A stretch of 56,881 bases of DNA, taken from assembly GCA_944384155.1 (NCBI GenBank), contig CALWSG010000015.1, positions 1 through 56,881 of the forward strand. The letters are read 5' to 3'. Below the pieces are notes generated by a model. The model saw only the letters and a list, made by a program, of their open reading frames with translations. It was not told the DNA's origin and searched no databases. This DNA comes from an uncultured Lachnospiraceae bacterium (GTDB lineage: Bacteria; Bacillota; Clostridia; Lachnospirales; Lachnospiraceae). Of this stretch, positions 9,342-18,436 are shown piece after piece. Numbering within the stretch: the stretch's first letter is position 1; each line of letters opens with the position of its first letter. The translations under genes and the position numbers were made by a program.

Positions 9342-10307
9342 CTAATTATTATCACTTTCAGACTTTAAAGAAAGTCCCAATTCCTTCAACTTAGCCAGCA
9401 CTTCTTCCAAAGACTTGCGTCCTAAGTTTCTTACCTTCATCATATCCTCTGAAGTCTTATTTGTAAGCTCCTCAACCGTGTTGATTCCTGCTCTCTTCAA
9501 GCAATTATATGAACGAACGGAAAGCTCAAGCTCGTCTATGTTCATCTCAAGAACCTTTTCCTTTTCATTCTCTTCCTTCTCTACCATAATTTCTGCTGTT
9601 CTCGCATTTTCCGAAAGATCAATGAAAAGATTAAGATGCTCACTTAATACTTTAGCCGCTAGGCTTACAGCATCATCAGGAGCTAATGTACCGTTTGTAT
9701 ATACATCTAATGTAAGCTTATCAAAGTCTGTAATCTGACCTACACGAGTATTCTCAATAGCAAGATTTACACGTTCTACCGGTGTATAGATAGAATCAAC
9801 AGCAATTACACCGATTGGCAGGTCATCGCTCTTATTCTTATCTGCACTTACATATCCTCTTCCTCTTGTAATTGTCAGTTCCATGCTCAATCTGCTATCG
9901 GCACCACCATTAAGTGTTGCAATAACCAAATCAGGATTTAATATCTCGATATCAGGGTCGGTCTGTATATCTGCCGCTGTTACTACACCCTCTCCGCTGA
10001 ATTCGATGTAAGCTACTTTAGGTTCATTTGTATCGCTGTTATTCTTGATAGCCAAGCTCTTAATGTTCATAATGATTTCTGTTACATCCTCTTTCACACC
10101 CGGAATGGAACTGAATTCATGAAGAACACCGTCAATCTTTATCTGACTTACGGCAGCTCCCGGCAGTGAAGAAAGCATTATTCTTCTAAGAGAATTGCCC
10201 AGAGTTGTGCCATAGCCTCTCTCAAGAGGTTCTACCACAAATTTACCATATCTTTTATCTTCTGAGATTTCCGCTATCTCAATGTTTGGTTTTTCAAAAT
10301 CGAACAC
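9342..10307 (-). CDS. rpoA: DNA-directed RNA polymerase subunit alpha
   Basis: The alpha dimer nucleates RNA polymerase assembly. The 321-residue protein has the N-terminal assembly domain (residues 1 to about 230, with [19 protein letters not shown] and [13 protein letters not shown]), an acidic linker ([12 protein letters not shown]), and the C-terminal domain that contacts UP elements and activators ([37 protein letters not shown]). Length and motifs are normal. It lies between rpsD and rplQ as in other Firmicutes. Confidence 0.98.
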   Translation of the reverse strand: MFDFEKPNIEIAEISEDKRYGKFVVEPLERGYGTTLGNSLRRIMLSSLPGAAVSQIKIDGVLHEFSSIPGVKEDVTEIIMNIKSLAIKNNSDTNEPKVAYIEFSGEGVVTAADIQTDPDIEILNPDLVIATLNGGADSRLSMELTITRGRGYVSADKNKSDDLPIGVIAVDSIYTPVERVNLAIENTRVGQITDFDKLTLDVYTNGTLAPDDAVSLAAKVLSEHLNLFIDLSENARTAEIMVEKEENEKEKVLEMNIDELELSVRSYNCLKRAGINTVEELTNKTSEDMMKVRNLGRKSLEEVLAKLKELGLSLKSESDNN

Positions 10308-10340
10308 TATAAAGCCCCTCCTTCTTTGGATTATGCCGGA

Positions 10341-10934
10341 TTATTTTGAATATAATTCGACAATTAACATTTCATTAACCGGCACGTCAATGTTCTCTCT
10401 TACAGGGAGCTGCTTAACTGAACCCTTAAGATTCTCATGGTCAGCCTCTAACCACTCAGGAACAAGTCTTCCCTCAGTCACCTCAAGGATATCCTTGTAT
10501 CTCTGTGAGCCTTTGCTCTTCTCTCTTATTTCAATTACATCTCCTGCCTTTACAAGATAAGAAGGAATGTTTACACACTTGCCGTTTACCAAAACGTGCT
10601 TATGGTCTACAATCTGTCTTGCTTCCTTTCTTGTTCTGCCGTAACCTAAACGATAGATTACATTGTCAAGTCTGAGCTCAAGTAAAATCATAAGATTTTC
10701 ACCGGCCATACCCTGCATCTTCTGTGCCTTCTTAAAATAATTTCTGAAAGGCTTCTCTAACACTCCATATATAAACTTAGCCTTCTGCTTCTCTCTAAGC
10801 TGAAGTCCATACTCACTAACCTTCTTATTAGCTCTCTTTAACTCTCTGTTTGATTTCTTATCAATTCCTAAGTAGATTGGATCCAAGCCAAGTGACCTAC
10901 ATCTCTTAAGAACAGGAACTCTATTTACTGCCAT
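10341..10934 (-). CDS. rpsD: 30S ribosomal protein S4
   Basis: A primary 16S rRNA-binding protein that in many bacteria also represses its own operon. The 197-residue product contains the S4 domain ([35 protein letters not shown], about residues 88-122). The N-terminus has only one cysteine ([12 protein letters not shown]), so it lacks the CxxC zinc site of the usual bacterial S4 and is the zinc-free form. It is between rpsK and rpoA in the alpha operon. Confidence 0.97.
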   Translation of the reverse strand: MAVNRVPVLKRCRSLGLDPIYLGIDKKSNRELKRANKKVSEYGLQLREKQKAKFIYGVLEKPFRNYFKKAQKMQGMAGENLMILLELRLDNVIYRLGYGRTRKEARQIVDHKHVLVNGKCVNIPSYLVKAGDVIEIREKSKGSQRYKDILEVTEGRLVPEWLEADHENLKGSVKQLPVRENIDVPVNEMLIVELYSK

Positions 10935-10957
10935 TTCTTACGCACCTCCTATTAGAA

Positions 10958-11350
10958 TTAGACTCTACGACGCTTTGGTGGTCTGCAACCATTGTGTGGA
11001 ACAGGAGTAACGTCTCTTATGCTTGTAACTTCAATACCACAAGCTGAGAGTGCACGGATAGCCGCTTCTCTTCCTGAGCCCGGTCCCTTAACCATAACGT
11101 CTACTGATTTTAAGCCATGTACTAATGCAGCCTTTGCTGCTGTCTCTGCAGCCATCTGTGCTGCGTAAGGAGTAGATTTCTTTGAACCTCTAAATCCCAG
11201 ACCACCGGCACTTGCCCAAGATAATGCATTTCCCTCATTATCTGTCAATGTTACGATTGTATTATTAAATGATGATTGAATATGTGCCTGTCCGCGTTCA
11301 ACGTTTTTCTTAACACGCTTTTTTGTCACTTTTTTTGTAACTTTAGCCAT
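10958..11350 (-). CDS. rpsK: 30S ribosomal protein S11
   Basis: Part of the 30S platform near the anti-Shine-Dalgarno region. The 130-residue protein contains [55 protein letters not shown] and the invariant C-terminus [13 protein letters not shown]. The N-terminus is a lysine-rich run ([20 protein letters not shown]). The roughly 120-base gap to rpsM contains a copy of the rpsM 3' end. Confidence 0.98.
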   Translation of the reverse strand: MAKVTKKVTKKRVKKNVERGQAHIQSSFNNTIVTLTDNEGNALSWASAGGLGFRGSKKSTPYAAQMAAETAAKAALVHGLKSVDVMVKGPGSGREAAIRALSACGIEVTSIRDVTPVPHNGCRPPKRRRV

Positions 11351-11417
11351 TTTTAAACTAACCTCGTCCTTTCAAAATTTCTAAAAAACTAACCTACTTT
11401 ATTTAAAGACTTATTTT

Positions 11418-11499
11418 TTTATTTCTTCTTGTTTGCTACAGTACGCTGAAGCGTACGTCATTTAGTCGATTTATTTCTTCTTGTTTGCTACAGTACGCT
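11418..11499 (-). repeat. 30-bp direct repeat: rpsM 3' end duplicated in the rpsM-rpsK gap
   Basis: The 30 bases 11470-11499, which encode the last codons of rpsM (RTVANKKK and stop), recur without mismatch at 11418-11447 in the noncoding gap, offset by 52 bases. Between them lies GTACGCT-GA-AGCGTAC, a small perfect dyad at 11441-11456. The second copy is read in no gene. It looks like a local partial duplication. Confidence 0.9.
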
Positions 11500-11839
11500 T
11501 TGGTCCCTTACGTGTTCTTGCATTTGTCTTAGTCTTCTGACCACGAACAGGAAGACCCTTTCTGTGACGGATTCCTCTATAGCATCCAATTTCCTGTAAT
11601 CTCTTTATGTTTAATGCGATTTCTCTTCTTAAATCACCTTCTACAGTCTGAGTTTCATCTATAACTGCACTGATTTTCTTAACCTCTTCATCTGTTAAGT
11701 CTCTAACTCTTGTATCCGGATTAACTCCGGCAGCTTCAAGAATTCTGTTCGAGCTTACTCTGCCTATACCATAAATATAGGTTAAGCCGATTTCAACACG
11801 CTTTTCTCTTGGTAAATCAACACCTGAAATACGAGCCAT
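11471..11839 (-). CDS. rpsM: 30S ribosomal protein S13
   Basis: Located in the head of the 30S subunit, bridging to 23S rRNA. The 122-residue product shows [67 protein letters not shown] and a KRTVANKKK tail. It starts at the only ATG that fits the family, with a good GGAGGTG upstream. A 284-base leader separates it from rpmJ, much more than the spacing elsewhere in the cluster. Confidence 0.98.
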   Translation of the reverse strand: MARISGVDLPREKRVEIGLTYIYGIGRVSSNRILEAAGVNPDTRVRDLTDEEVKKISAVIDETQTVEGDLRREIALNIKRLQEIGCYRGIRHRKGLPVRGQKTKTNARTRKGPKRTVANKKK

Positions 11840-12123
11840 GTGTGTATTGCACCTCCATCAAATCTTCTTTACTAAGAACATACTTCTGCCGCAGCCCGTA
11901 CAAGGTACGTCTGAAATGTGTGCGGTGAATATATTCCGTTTTATTAATTATCCTGTTTTAAATTGCACATTGCCTTATACGCAGACAACGTTAAAAACGC
12001 CATAAATGACGTTTATTTTATATAAAGCGTTTCCACAAAATTCAAATGATATTCCCTTGAGAGTATCAGGAGTACCACTTATCCTAGTGTTTCCTCGCTG
12101 CAGCCGCAAATTAACTTGTAACA
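11840..12123 (-). other. Long structured gap between rpmJ and rpsM
   Basis: No ORF is seen in these 284 bases. Pairable segments in the RNA sense include a stem from 12014 to 11995 (AAACGTC / GGCGTTT, one G-U pair, six-base loop) followed by more T residues, a form like a weak attenuator. Others are a CGTAC-CTT-GTACG hairpin near 11895-11912 and CACT / AGTG near 12075. No convincing second promoter was found. A regulatory leader for the rpsM group is possible. Confidence 0.4.
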
Positions 12124-12237
12124 TTAGCCCTGTCTCTGCTTATGCTTTGGATTTTCGCAGATGACTCTGATGCTTCCCTTTCTCTTTATAATTTTGCATT
12201 TTTCGCAAATAGGTTTAACTGATGATCTAACCTTCAC
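12124..12237 (-). CDS. rpmJ: 50S ribosomal protein L36
   Basis: A 37-residue zinc protein of the large subunit. The translation from a GTG at 12237 is (M)[13 protein letters not shown], then a basic middle, then [13 protein letters not shown]. The zinc ligands are visible as CEKC plus Cys and His further on, so this is the zinc-containing paralog. The start is GTG, preceded by GGAGG at about seven bases. It lies in the standard infA-rpmJ-rpsM order. A promoter with optimal spacing lies directly upstream, making it the first gene of the alpha-operon transcript. Confidence 0.96.
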   Translation of the reverse strand: MKVRSSVKPICEKCKIIKRKGSIRVICENPKHKQRQG

Positions 12238-12272
12238 AGCAAAATCCTCCTTTCAAAAAAAGTCCGACTATA

Positions 12273-12301
12273 AATATATCATAGAAAAATCAAACTTGCA
12301 A
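12273..12301 (-). promoter_or_regulatory. Promoter upstream of rpmJ and the alpha operon
   Basis: TTGCAA (12301-12296), a 17-base spacer and TATATT (12278-12273) on the minus strand, in the 89-base infA-rpmJ gap. It would give rpmJ-rpsM-rpsK-rpsD-rpoA-rplQ a supply independent of the rpsJ promoter. Confidence 0.6.
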
Positions 12302-12326
12302 GCAAATTTTTTCAAAATTGGTAAAT

Positions 12327-12545
12327 TTACTTATCTCTCCAAACAATACGTCCCTTAGATAAATCATAAGGTGAAAGCTCTATTGTCACCTTATCTCCCG
12401 GGAGAATACGGATAAAATTCATACGAAGCTTGCCGCTTATATGTGCAAGAACCTTATGTCCGTTTTCCAGCTCAACCTGAAATGTTGCATTCGGTAATTT
12501 TTCAACAACTGTTCCCTCAATTTCAATAACATCAGCCTTTGACAT
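12327..12545 (-). CDS. infA: Translation initiation factor IF-1
   Basis: A 72-residue S1/OB-fold protein that occupies the 30S A site during initiation. It matches the family throughout: [40 protein letters not shown] and [24 protein letters not shown]. It lies 19 bases downstream of map. Length is exactly the family norm. Confidence 0.98.
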   Translation of the reverse strand: MSKADVIEIEGTVVEKLPNATFQVELENGHKVLAHISGKLRMNFIRILPGDKVTIELSPYDLSKGRIVWRDK

Positions 12546-12564
12546 ATTCTCAAATCCTCCTATT

Positions 12565-13314
12565 TTATAAAATGGTTAATATTTCCGGTTCACCGTCTGT
12601 AATTAATATTGTATTTTCATAATGAGCCGAAAGTGAGCCATCCTCAGTTACTACAGTCCAGTCATCATCAAGCCAGCATACCTGATATGTTCCCATGTTT
12701 ATCATAGGCTCAACAGCAAGTGTCATGCCTGCCTGAAGCTTTATTCCTCTTCTTTTCTGCCTGAAGTTAGGGATTTGCGGATCCTCATGAAGATTTTTTC
12801 CTATGCCGTGACCCACAAGGTCTCTCACCACTCCATACCCAAAGCTTTCACAGTAATCACCTATTGCATTTGATATATCATGCAAATGATTTCCTGCCTT
12901 TGCATATTTAATTCCTTCAAAGAAGCTCTGCCTTGTTACTTCTATCAGCTTTTTCGCCTCATCACTTATCTCTCCTACAGCTACCGTTCTTGCAGCGTCC
13001 GAATGATATCCCTCGTATATCAGTCCTGCATCAAGGCTTACTATATCACCTTCCTGTACGATACAGTCCTTCCTTGGGATTCCGTGTACCACCTCATCGT
13101 TAAGTGAAACACATATGGATGCAGGAAATCCATTATAATTCAAAAAAGAAGGAATACATCCAAAGCTTCTTATTATTTCTTCGCCTAACTTATCAATCTG
13201 CCATGTTGACATTCCCGGCTTAATAGCCTTTTCCAATTCTTCATGGGTTTGTGCCAGCAGCTTTCCTGCCTTACGCATTAATTCAATTTCTCTATGAGAT
13301 TTTATCGTTACCAT
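12565..13314 (-). CDS. map: Methionine aminopeptidase, type I
   Basis: Removes the initiator methionine from nascent proteins. The 249-residue enzyme shows the substrate-pocket DEVVHGIPR, the metal ligands in [22 protein letters not shown], the histidine in [12 protein letters not shown], and the glutamates in VEPMINMG and [17 protein letters not shown]. It has no N-terminal SEC-C or zinc-finger extension. It lies 25 bases downstream of adk, the conserved secY-adk-map-infA order. Confidence 0.97.
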   Translation of the reverse strand: MVTIKSHREIELMRKAGKLLAQTHEELEKAIKPGMSTWQIDKLGEEIIRSFGCIPSFLNYNGFPASICVSLNDEVVHGIPRKDCIVQEGDIVSLDAGLIYEGYHSDAARTVAVGEISDEAKKLIEVTRQSFFEGIKYAKAGNHLHDISNAIGDYCESFGYGVVRDLVGHGIGKNLHEDPQIPNFRQKRRGIKLQAGMTLAVEPMINMGTYQVCWLDDDWTVVTEDGSLSAHYENTILITDGEPEILTIL

Positions 13315-13339
13315 AACATGCCTCTATTCTTATATCGAA

Positions 13340-13984
13340 CTATGCTTCCAAAATATTAACAATAGCATCAAAAACTTCTTTCATGTCTACAGTTCCGTCT
13401 ACTTCCTTAAGGATTCCTTTTCCCTGATAATAGTCTATGAGAGGCTGCGTCTGCTCATGATATACTTTTAGTCTTTTCTCAACTGTTTCAGGCTTGTCGT
13501 CATCTCTTAAGATAAGCTCCTTACCGCATCTGTCACATATTCCCTCAACCTTTGTAGGAATGTGTACTATGTGATATGTTGCACCGCAGCCTACACATGC
13601 TCTTCTTCCCGACATTCTCTTTACTATATTTTCATCAGGAACCTCCACATTTATGGCATAATCAAGCTTATCGTTAAGGTCTGAAAGTGCCTTATCAAGC
13701 GCCTCTGCCTGTGGGATTGTTCTTGGAAATCCGTCAAGGATATATCCCTTGCTGCAATCATCCTGCTTTATTCTGTCTACCACTAAATTTACTGTTAATT
13801 CATCAGGAACCAAAAGACCTTTGTCCATGTATTCCTTTGCTTTTTTTCCAAGCTCCGTTTCATTCTTAATATTTGCCCGGAAAATATCTCCTGTTGAGAT
13901 ATGAGGGATTTCATACTTATCTGCCAGCATCTTTGCCTGTGTTCCCTTTCCTGCTCCCGGAGCACCTAACATAATTATTTTCAT
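13340..13984 (-). CDS. adk: Adenylate kinase
   Basis: Interconverts ATP + AMP and 2 ADP. The 214-residue protein has the P-loop [10 protein letters not shown] (residues 7-16), the AMP-binding [12 protein letters not shown] and [13 protein letters not shown], and a LID domain with four cysteines (CVGCG and CDRCG), the zinc-bearing form found in Gram-positive bacteria. The frame is open 27 codons further upstream, but [10 protein letters not shown] at 13984 is the family start and has AGGAGA ahead of it. Confidence 0.98.
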   Translation of the reverse strand: MKIIMLGAPGAGKGTQAKMLADKYEIPHISTGDIFRANIKNETELGKKAKEYMDKGLLVPDELTVNLVVDRIKQDDCSKGYILDGFPRTIPQAEALDKALSDLNDKLDYAINVEVPDENIVKRMSGRRACVGCGATYHIVHIPTKVEGICDRCGKELILRDDDKPETVEKRLKVYHEQTQPLIDYYQGKGILKEVDGTVDMKEVFDAIVNILEA

Positions 13985-14027
13985 ACATTCTCCTATCTGC
14001 ACTGTTCCAGTGCCAAACTTTGCACAA

Positions 14028-14078
14028 AACCCCTGCACATTCCGCAACCTTCTTGCGGAAACCAATCATGCAGGGGTT
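14028..14078 (-). other. Two-tier hairpin in the secY-adk gap
   Basis: AACCCCTGCA (14028-14037) pairs with TGCAGGGGTT (14069-14078) over ten perfect base pairs, enclosing a second perfect stem TTCCGCAA (14040-14047) / TTGCGGAA (14053-14060). In the RNA it is followed by TTTTGTGC, a T-run too short for a firm terminator call. It may be a partial terminator, an mRNA processing or stability element, or a regulatory leader of adk-map. Confidence 0.75.
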
Positions 14079-14095
14079 GATATTAAGTATGTTTA

Positions 14096-15463
14096 CTAAT
14101 CATTCAAGAAGCCTTTGTAATTACGCACAACCATCATAGATTCAATCTTACTCATTGTATCAAGAATAACACCTACAATAATAATTAATGATGTTCCGCC
14201 AAATGACACACTGGCACTAAAAATTCCTGACATAATTATAGGAACTGCCGCAACTATCAAAAGTCCCATTGCTCCTACAAATATAATGTAATTTAACATT
14301 TTTGTCAGGTAATCTTCTGTAGGTTTTCCCGGTCTTATACCCGGAATAAATCCGCCCTGCCTCTTAATGTTATTAGCTACCTCTATAGGATTAAATGTTA
14401 TTGAAGTATAGAAATAAGCAAACGCCACTACTAACACTGCATATATAACAAATCCTAATGTATATGCGAAATCTTTTAATGAATCAATATTAAACCAATA
14501 GTTTGAAGATAAAAGTTTTAATACTTTTCCCCATATGGTACCGTCCCCCGGCGTACTTCCAAATAATGAAGAAATAATAACAGGGAACTGCATCAATGAA
14601 GATGCAAAGATAACAGGAATAACACCTGCCGTATTTACCTTTAACGGAATGTGGCTTGAGTTTCCTCCAACCAATCTTCTTCCCTGGTTTTTCTTTGCAT
14701 ACTGTACTGCTATTTTTCTCACGCCTGCCTGAAGTACCACTACAAATGCTACGATTGCCACTATAACCGCTATAATTATTACCGCCGCCATAACCGCACC
14801 AAGAGGTGAACGGCCATTAGTATCTGTTATCATAACCTTTGATTCAAACAGCGTGACTAAATCATCAGGTATTCTTGCAACAATATTAATTAAAAGGATT
14901 ATAGATATACCGTTTCCTACACCATTTTCAGTTACCCTCTCACCAAGCCACATAAGAATGGCTGAACCTGCTGTCATAGTCATAACAGCTACAAAAATTG
15001 TTATGAAATAAGCACCTGTTGTCATGGAAGAAGTGTCACCGAATACACCCTGATTGCCAAATCCTATTGCATAGGCAAGACCTTCGATTAACGCAAGTCC
15101 CACTGTGACATAACGTGTAATTTCAGCAATTTTCTTTCTTCCTGTCTCCCCATCCTTTTGCATCTCCTCAAGCTTAGGTATGGCTATTGTAAGAAGCTGC
15201 ATTATGATTGAAGATGTAATGTATGGTGTAATGCTCAGTGCAAATACAGACATCTGCTCAAAAGAACCGCCTGTAAATGCACTAAAGAAACTAAATGCAT
15301 CGTTTGAGTTAAAGCTCTCCATAAGGGAAGCTATTACATTCTCATCTGTTCCCGGTATAGGAAGCTGGCTTCCCAAACGTACAACAATCAAAACTGCAAA
15401 TGTATATAAAAGCTTTTTTCTAATATCTTTTACCTTTAATGCATTTTGAAGAGTTTTGAACAT
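14096..15463 (-). CDS. secY: Protein translocase subunit SecY
   Basis: The channel subunit of the Sec translocon. The 455-residue protein shows ten hydrophobic segments, the N-terminal RKKLLYTFAVLIVVRLGSQLPIPG, the plug/TM2 region SITPYITSSIIMQLL, RVTENGVGNGISIILLINI and the C-terminal PTEDYLTKMLNYIIFVGA. A loop at about 210-260 is slightly long. Its ATG overlaps the rplO stop as TAATG, so the two are translationally coupled. Confidence 0.98.
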   Translation of the reverse strand: MFKTLQNALKVKDIRKKLLYTFAVLIVVRLGSQLPIPGTDENVIASLMESFNSNDAFSFFSAFTGGSFEQMSVFALSITPYITSSIIMQLLTIAIPKLEEMQKDGETGRKKIAEITRYVTVGLALIEGLAYAIGFGNQGVFGDTSSMTTGAYFITIFVAVMTMTAGSAILMWLGERVTENGVGNGISIILLINIVARIPDDLVTLFESKVMITDTNGRSPLGAVMAAVIIIAVIVAIVAFVVVLQAGVRKIAVQYAKKNQGRRLVGGNSSHIPLKVNTAGVIPVIFASSLMQFPVIISSLFGSTPGDGTIWGKVLKLLSSNYWFNIDSLKDFAYTLGFVIYAVLVVAFAYFYTSITFNPIEVANNIKRQGGFIPGIRPGKPTEDYLTKMLNYIIFVGAMGLLIVAAVPIIMSGIFSASVSFGGTSLIIIVGVILDTMSKIESMMVVRNYKGFLND

Positions 15464-15903
15464 TAAATCACCTCACAAGTACCACCAAGTGCCTCAATTT
15501 TCTCTTTAGCACCCTCTGAAAAAGCATTGGCCTTTACGTTAAGCTTCTTTGTAAGGCTGCCGTTTCCAAGAATCTTAACACCGTCTCTTGGATTTTTAAC
15601 GATTCCTGCTTCGATTAATGTAGCTACTGTTACCTCTGAACCGTCCTCAAATGCCTCCAACGCACATACGTTGATTCCCACGATTTCCAAAGTATTCCTG
15701 TTTGTAAAGCCTCTCTTAGGAATTCTTCTGTATAATGGCATCTGACCGCCTTCAAAGCCAGGTCTTGGAGCTCCTGAACGAGCCTTCTGACCCTTGTGTC
15801 CCTTACCTGCTGTCTTACCGTTTCCTGAGCCGTGACCACGTCCTCTTCTGAAGTTATCGTTATGTCTTGAGCCTTCCGCAGCCTTTAATGTAGATAAGTT
15901 CAT
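15463..15903 (-). CDS. rplO: 50S ribosomal protein L15
   Basis: A late-assembly 23S rRNA-binding protein. The 146-residue product has a glycine- and basic-rich N-terminal extension ([24 protein letters not shown]), [20 protein letters not shown] and the C-terminal globular part ending GGTCEVI. It is typical in length. It overlaps secY by its stop codon. Confidence 0.97.
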   Translation of the reverse strand: MNLSTLKAAEGSRHNDNFRRGRGHGSGNGKTAGKGHKGQKARSGAPRPGFEGGQMPLYRRIPKRGFTNRNTLEIVGINVCALEAFEDGSEVTVATLIEAGIVKNPRDGVKILGNGSLTKKLNVKANAFSEGAKEKIEALGGTCEVI

Positions 15904-15922
15904 GATTGCACCTCCTTATTCC

Positions 15923-16105
15923 TTAGATTTCTTCAACTTTTACCAGGTGTCTTACCTGCTGTACCATTCCTCTTACTGCGGCATTATCAGGCATCTCAAC
16001 TGTCTTGTTTAACTTCTTTAATCCCAATGCCTCAACTGTCTTTACATGCTTTGGTACTGCACCTATTGTGGATTTAACTAATGTTATTCTTAATTTATCT
16101 GCCAT
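15923..16105 (-). CDS. rpmD: 50S ribosomal protein L30
   Basis: A 60-residue protein: MADKLRITLVKSTIGAVPKHVKTVEALGL, KLNKTVEMPDNAAVRGMVQQVRHLVKVEE. Size and sequence are standard for bacterial L30. It lies between rpsE and rplO with GGAGGT-like sequence ahead of the start. Confidence 0.96.
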   Translation of the reverse strand: MADKLRITLVKSTIGAVPKHVKTVEALGLKKLNKTVEMPDNAAVRGMVQQVRHLVKVEEI

Positions 16106-16120
16106 TTCTCTAACCTCCTA

Positions 16121-16630
16121 TTAGCCTAAAATCTCTTCTACAGATTTTCCGCGAAGCTTAGCTACCTGTTCCGGTGTCTTAAGGTTAGATAATCCCTGGA
16201 TTGTAGCAAGAACTACGTTCTGCTTATTGTTTGAACCTAAAGATTTTGTACGGATATTCTTTATGCCTGCAAGCTCAAGCACATTACGTGCAGGACCGCC
16301 TGCAATAATACCGGTACCTTCCGGTGCCTTCTTTAATAATACAGAAGCACTTCCAAACTTTCCGTATATGTCATGCGGAATACTTCCGTTTGCATCAACA
16401 GGTACCTCGATAAGCTTTTTCATAGCATCTTCTTTTCCCTTGCGGATAGCTTCCGGAATTTCCATAGCCTTTCCTAAGCCGGCACCTACGTGTCCGTTGC
16501 CGTCTCCTACAACGACTAAAGCTGCAAATCTAAAGTGGCGTCCACCCTTAACAACCTTAGTTACACGCTTAATTGATACTACTTTTTCTTCTAATTCTAA
16601 CTGACTAGCATCAATAATTGTACGTTTCAT
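16121..16630 (-). CDS. rpsE: 30S ribosomal protein S5
   Basis: Takes part in decoding fidelity and mRNA unwinding at the 30S entry site. The 169-residue protein has the N-terminal dsRBD-like domain ([42 protein letters not shown]) and the C-terminal domain ([24 protein letters not shown]). The spectinomycin-site loop VVKGGRHF looks wild type. Normal length and position. Confidence 0.97.
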   Translation of the reverse strand: MKRTIIDASQLELEEKVVSIKRVTKVVKGGRHFRFAALVVVGDGNGHVGAGLGKAMEIPEAIRKGKEDAMKKLIEVPVDANGSIPHDIYGKFGSASVLLKKAPEGTGIIAGGPARNVLELAGIKNIRTKSLGSNNKQNVVLATIQGLSNLKTPEQVAKLRGKSVEEILG

Positions 16631-16644
16631 GTGTTCTCCTCCTA

Positions 16645-17013
16645 TTAGAAATTTAAGCCCGCTTCTCTAGCAGCTTCTGCCAATGCCTTGATTTTTCCCT
16701 GATATATGAAACCGCCTCTATCAAAGACAACTGTTGTTATACCCTTGTCTAATGCCTTCTTTGCAATAACAGTGCCTAACTTCTCTGCTGCTGCAATGTT
16801 ATTAGTTTTTTCTAAGTCAGCCTTTACATCCTTCTCAAGTGTTGAAGCTGCTACTAAGGTATTTCCAACTGTATCGTCAATAATTTGAGCGTACATATGA
16901 TTATTGCTTCTAAATACTGCCAAACGTGGTCTCTCGGCTGTACCTGCAAAACGATTACGTAATCTTCTATGTTTATTCTGACGGATTTCCGCTCTTGATT
17001 CTTTACTAACCAT
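16645..17013 (-). CDS. rplR: 50S ribosomal protein L18
   Basis: Binds 5S rRNA with L5. The 122-residue product has [19 protein letters not shown] basic N-terminus (here [38 protein letters not shown]) and the C-terminal [28 protein letters not shown]. Complete, in the rplF-rplR-rpsE order. Confidence 0.97.
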   Translation of the reverse strand: MVSKESRAEIRQNKHRRLRNRFAGTAERPRLAVFRSNNHMYAQIIDDTVGNTLVAASTLEKDVKADLEKTNNIAAAEKLGTVIAKKALDKGITTVVFDRGGFIYQGKIKALAEAAREAGLNF

Positions 17014-17031
17014 CCTTGTTCACTCCTTTAA

Positions 17032-17571
17032 TTATTTCTTACCAGTCTTACCAACTTTACGTCTAATAACTTCATCAGCATATTTAATACCCTTACCCTT
17101 GTATGGTTCAGGTCTTCTCTTGTCTCTGATTTCAGCAGCGTACTGGCCAACCTTTTCTTTATCGATACCCTTAACCGTAATTTTATTACCGTCAACTGTT
17201 GACTCAAGACCTTCAGGGTCTTCCATCTCAACAGGATGTGAGTAACCAAGTGAAAGAATTAATTTCTTTCCCTGCTTTTGAGCTCTATAACCAACGCCGT
17301 TTACCTCAAGCTCCTTTGTGTATCCCTCTGACACACCTTTTACCATATTGTTGATAAGTGTTCTTGTAAGACCATGTAATGACTTCATTCTCTTTAAATC
17401 ATTTGGTCTTGTTACAACAACCTGATCTCCGTCTAACTTAATTTCCATTTCAGCCGGAAGCACTCTCTCAAGTGTTCCCTTTGGTCCCTTAACGGTAACC
17501 TTATTATTTTCTGCTATATCAACAGTTACACCTGCCGGTACAGCGATAGGCAGTCTTCCTATACGTGACAT
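17032..17571 (-). CDS. rplF: 50S ribosomal protein L6
   Basis: Located near the L7/L12 stalk base and the GTPase centre. The 179-residue protein has the two repeated L6 folds: [48 protein letters not shown], and the C-terminal [31 protein letters not shown]. The ATG is preceded by AAGGAGG. A 233-base gap with RNA structure separates it from rpsH, far wider than elsewhere in the spc operon. Confidence 0.98.
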   Translation of the reverse strand: MSRIGRLPIAVPAGVTVDIAENNKVTVKGPKGTLERVLPAEMEIKLDGDQVVVTRPNDLKRMKSLHGLTRTLINNMVKGVSEGYTKELEVNGVGYRAQKQGKKLILSLGYSHPVEMEDPEGLESTVDGNKITVKGIDKEKVGQYAAEIRDKRRPEPYKGKGIKYADEVIRRKVGKTGKK

Positions 17572-17602
17572 GCCCGCACCTCCTTCTTAATAGCAGGGCT
17601 TA

Positions 17603-17652
17603 AAGTGTGGATGTTTTTCAACATGTTTCATACTTTAGTATGATTCACACTT
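17603..17652 (-). ncRNA. Candidate three-way-junction RNA in the rplF 5' region
   Basis: In the RNA (17652 down to 17603) the outer stem AAGTGTG (17652-17646) / CACACTT (17609-17603) encloses two hairpins: CATAC-TAAA-GTATG (642-629) and ATGTT-GAAA-AACAT (624-611), the latter capped by a GNRA-type tetraloop. All three stems are perfect. The element ends about 20 bases before the rplF ribosome binding site, where an autoregulatory leader would sit. No match to a known family can be tested here. Confidence 0.6.
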
Positions 17653-17778
17653 ACAGTGGCTGCACTAAATCACCACCTATTCTTCACCCTATGTTATCAG
17701 TTTCAATATGAAATACATATCTTAAAAGCGACAACGTACATGAACACCTCTAAAAAATCGACTTTAGTGGATTTTTAT

Positions 17779-17802
17779 AAGTGTCCGTGCCGCCGGACAC
17801 TT
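17779..17802 (-). other. Perfect hairpin directly after the rpsH stop
   Basis: AAGTGTCCG (17779-17787) pairs with CGGACACTT (17794-17802) around a six-base loop, two bases after the rpsH stop codon. In the direction of rpsH it is followed by ATAAAAAT, not a T-run, so an mRNA 3'-end protecting or processing hairpin is more likely than a terminator. On the other strand it is followed by TTTTTT, but no gene there needs it. Confidence 0.6.
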
Positions 17803-17804
17803 TT

Positions 17805-18206
17805 TTACCATATAAATGCAAGTACTTCTCCGCCTACATGCTGCTTTCTTGCTTCCTTGTCAGTTAAGATGCCTTTATTTGTTGAAATAATAGCAATTCC
17901 CAAACCGCCAAGTACTCTTGGGAGCTCATCTTTCCCTGCATAAACTCTAAGACCCGGCTTAGATATTCTCTTTAAGCCGGTAATAATCTTTTCATTCTTA
18001 TCCTTACCGTACTTTAATGTTACGCGGATTGTCTTAAAGCTGCCGTCTTCTATTATATCATACTTCTTGATATAACCTTCGTTGAATAAAATCTCAGCGA
18101 TTGCTAATTTCATCTTTGATGAAGGGATATCTACAGTATCATGTTTAGCAGTGTTTGCATTACGAATTCTTGTAAGCATATCTGCGATTGGATCGCTCAT
18201 TGCCAT
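17805..18206 (-). CDS. rpsH: 30S ribosomal protein S8
   Basis: A primary 16S rRNA-binding protein and, in E. coli, the repressor of the spc operon. The 133-residue product: [38 protein letters not shown] in the N-terminal domain and [33 protein letters not shown] at the C-terminus, the canonical S8 end. It starts MAMSDP with AGGAGG upstream. It follows rpsN by 28 bases. Confidence 0.98.
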   Translation of the reverse strand: MAMSDPIADMLTRIRNANTAKHDTVDIPSSKMKLAIAEILFNEGYIKKYDIIEDGSFKTIRVTLKYGKDKNEKIITGLKRISKPGLRVYAGKDELPRVLGGLGIAIISTNKGILTDKEARKQHVGGEVLAFIW

Positions 18207-18234
18207 GTTTTTTTCCTCCTTTAAAGACTATTTC

Positions 18235-18420
18235 CTACCAAGAAGCTTTCTTAACGCCTGGTATCTGTCCCTTATATGCTAACTCACGGAAACAAATTCT
18301 GCATATTCCGTATTTTCTTAAATAAGCGTGTGGACGTCCACAAATTCTGCAGCGGTTATATTCCTGTGTTGAGAATTTAGCTTTACGCTGCTGCTTAATT
18401 TTCATAGCTGTCTTTGCCAT
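18235..18420 (-). CDS. rpsN: 30S ribosomal protein S14, zinc form (type Z)
   Basis: A 61-residue S14 with four zinc cysteines: [28 protein letters not shown]. The short zinc-binding form is the usual one in Clostridia. The ending [11 protein letters not shown] is diagnostic. It is between rplE and rpsH. Confidence 0.97.
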   Translation of the reverse strand: MAKTAMKIKQQRKAKFSTQEYNRCRICGRPHAYLRKYGICRICFRELAYKGQIPGVKKASW

Positions 18421-18436
18421 ATAATTTTCCTCCTAA

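Noticed and set aside
11418..11499. Possible start of a CRISPR array
   Set aside because: Only two copies, one of which codes for the end of S13. No further units.
17779..17808. Plus-strand terminator (hairpin followed by six T residues)
   Set aside because: No gene on the plus strand lies nearby. It is more likely an mRNA element after rpsH.
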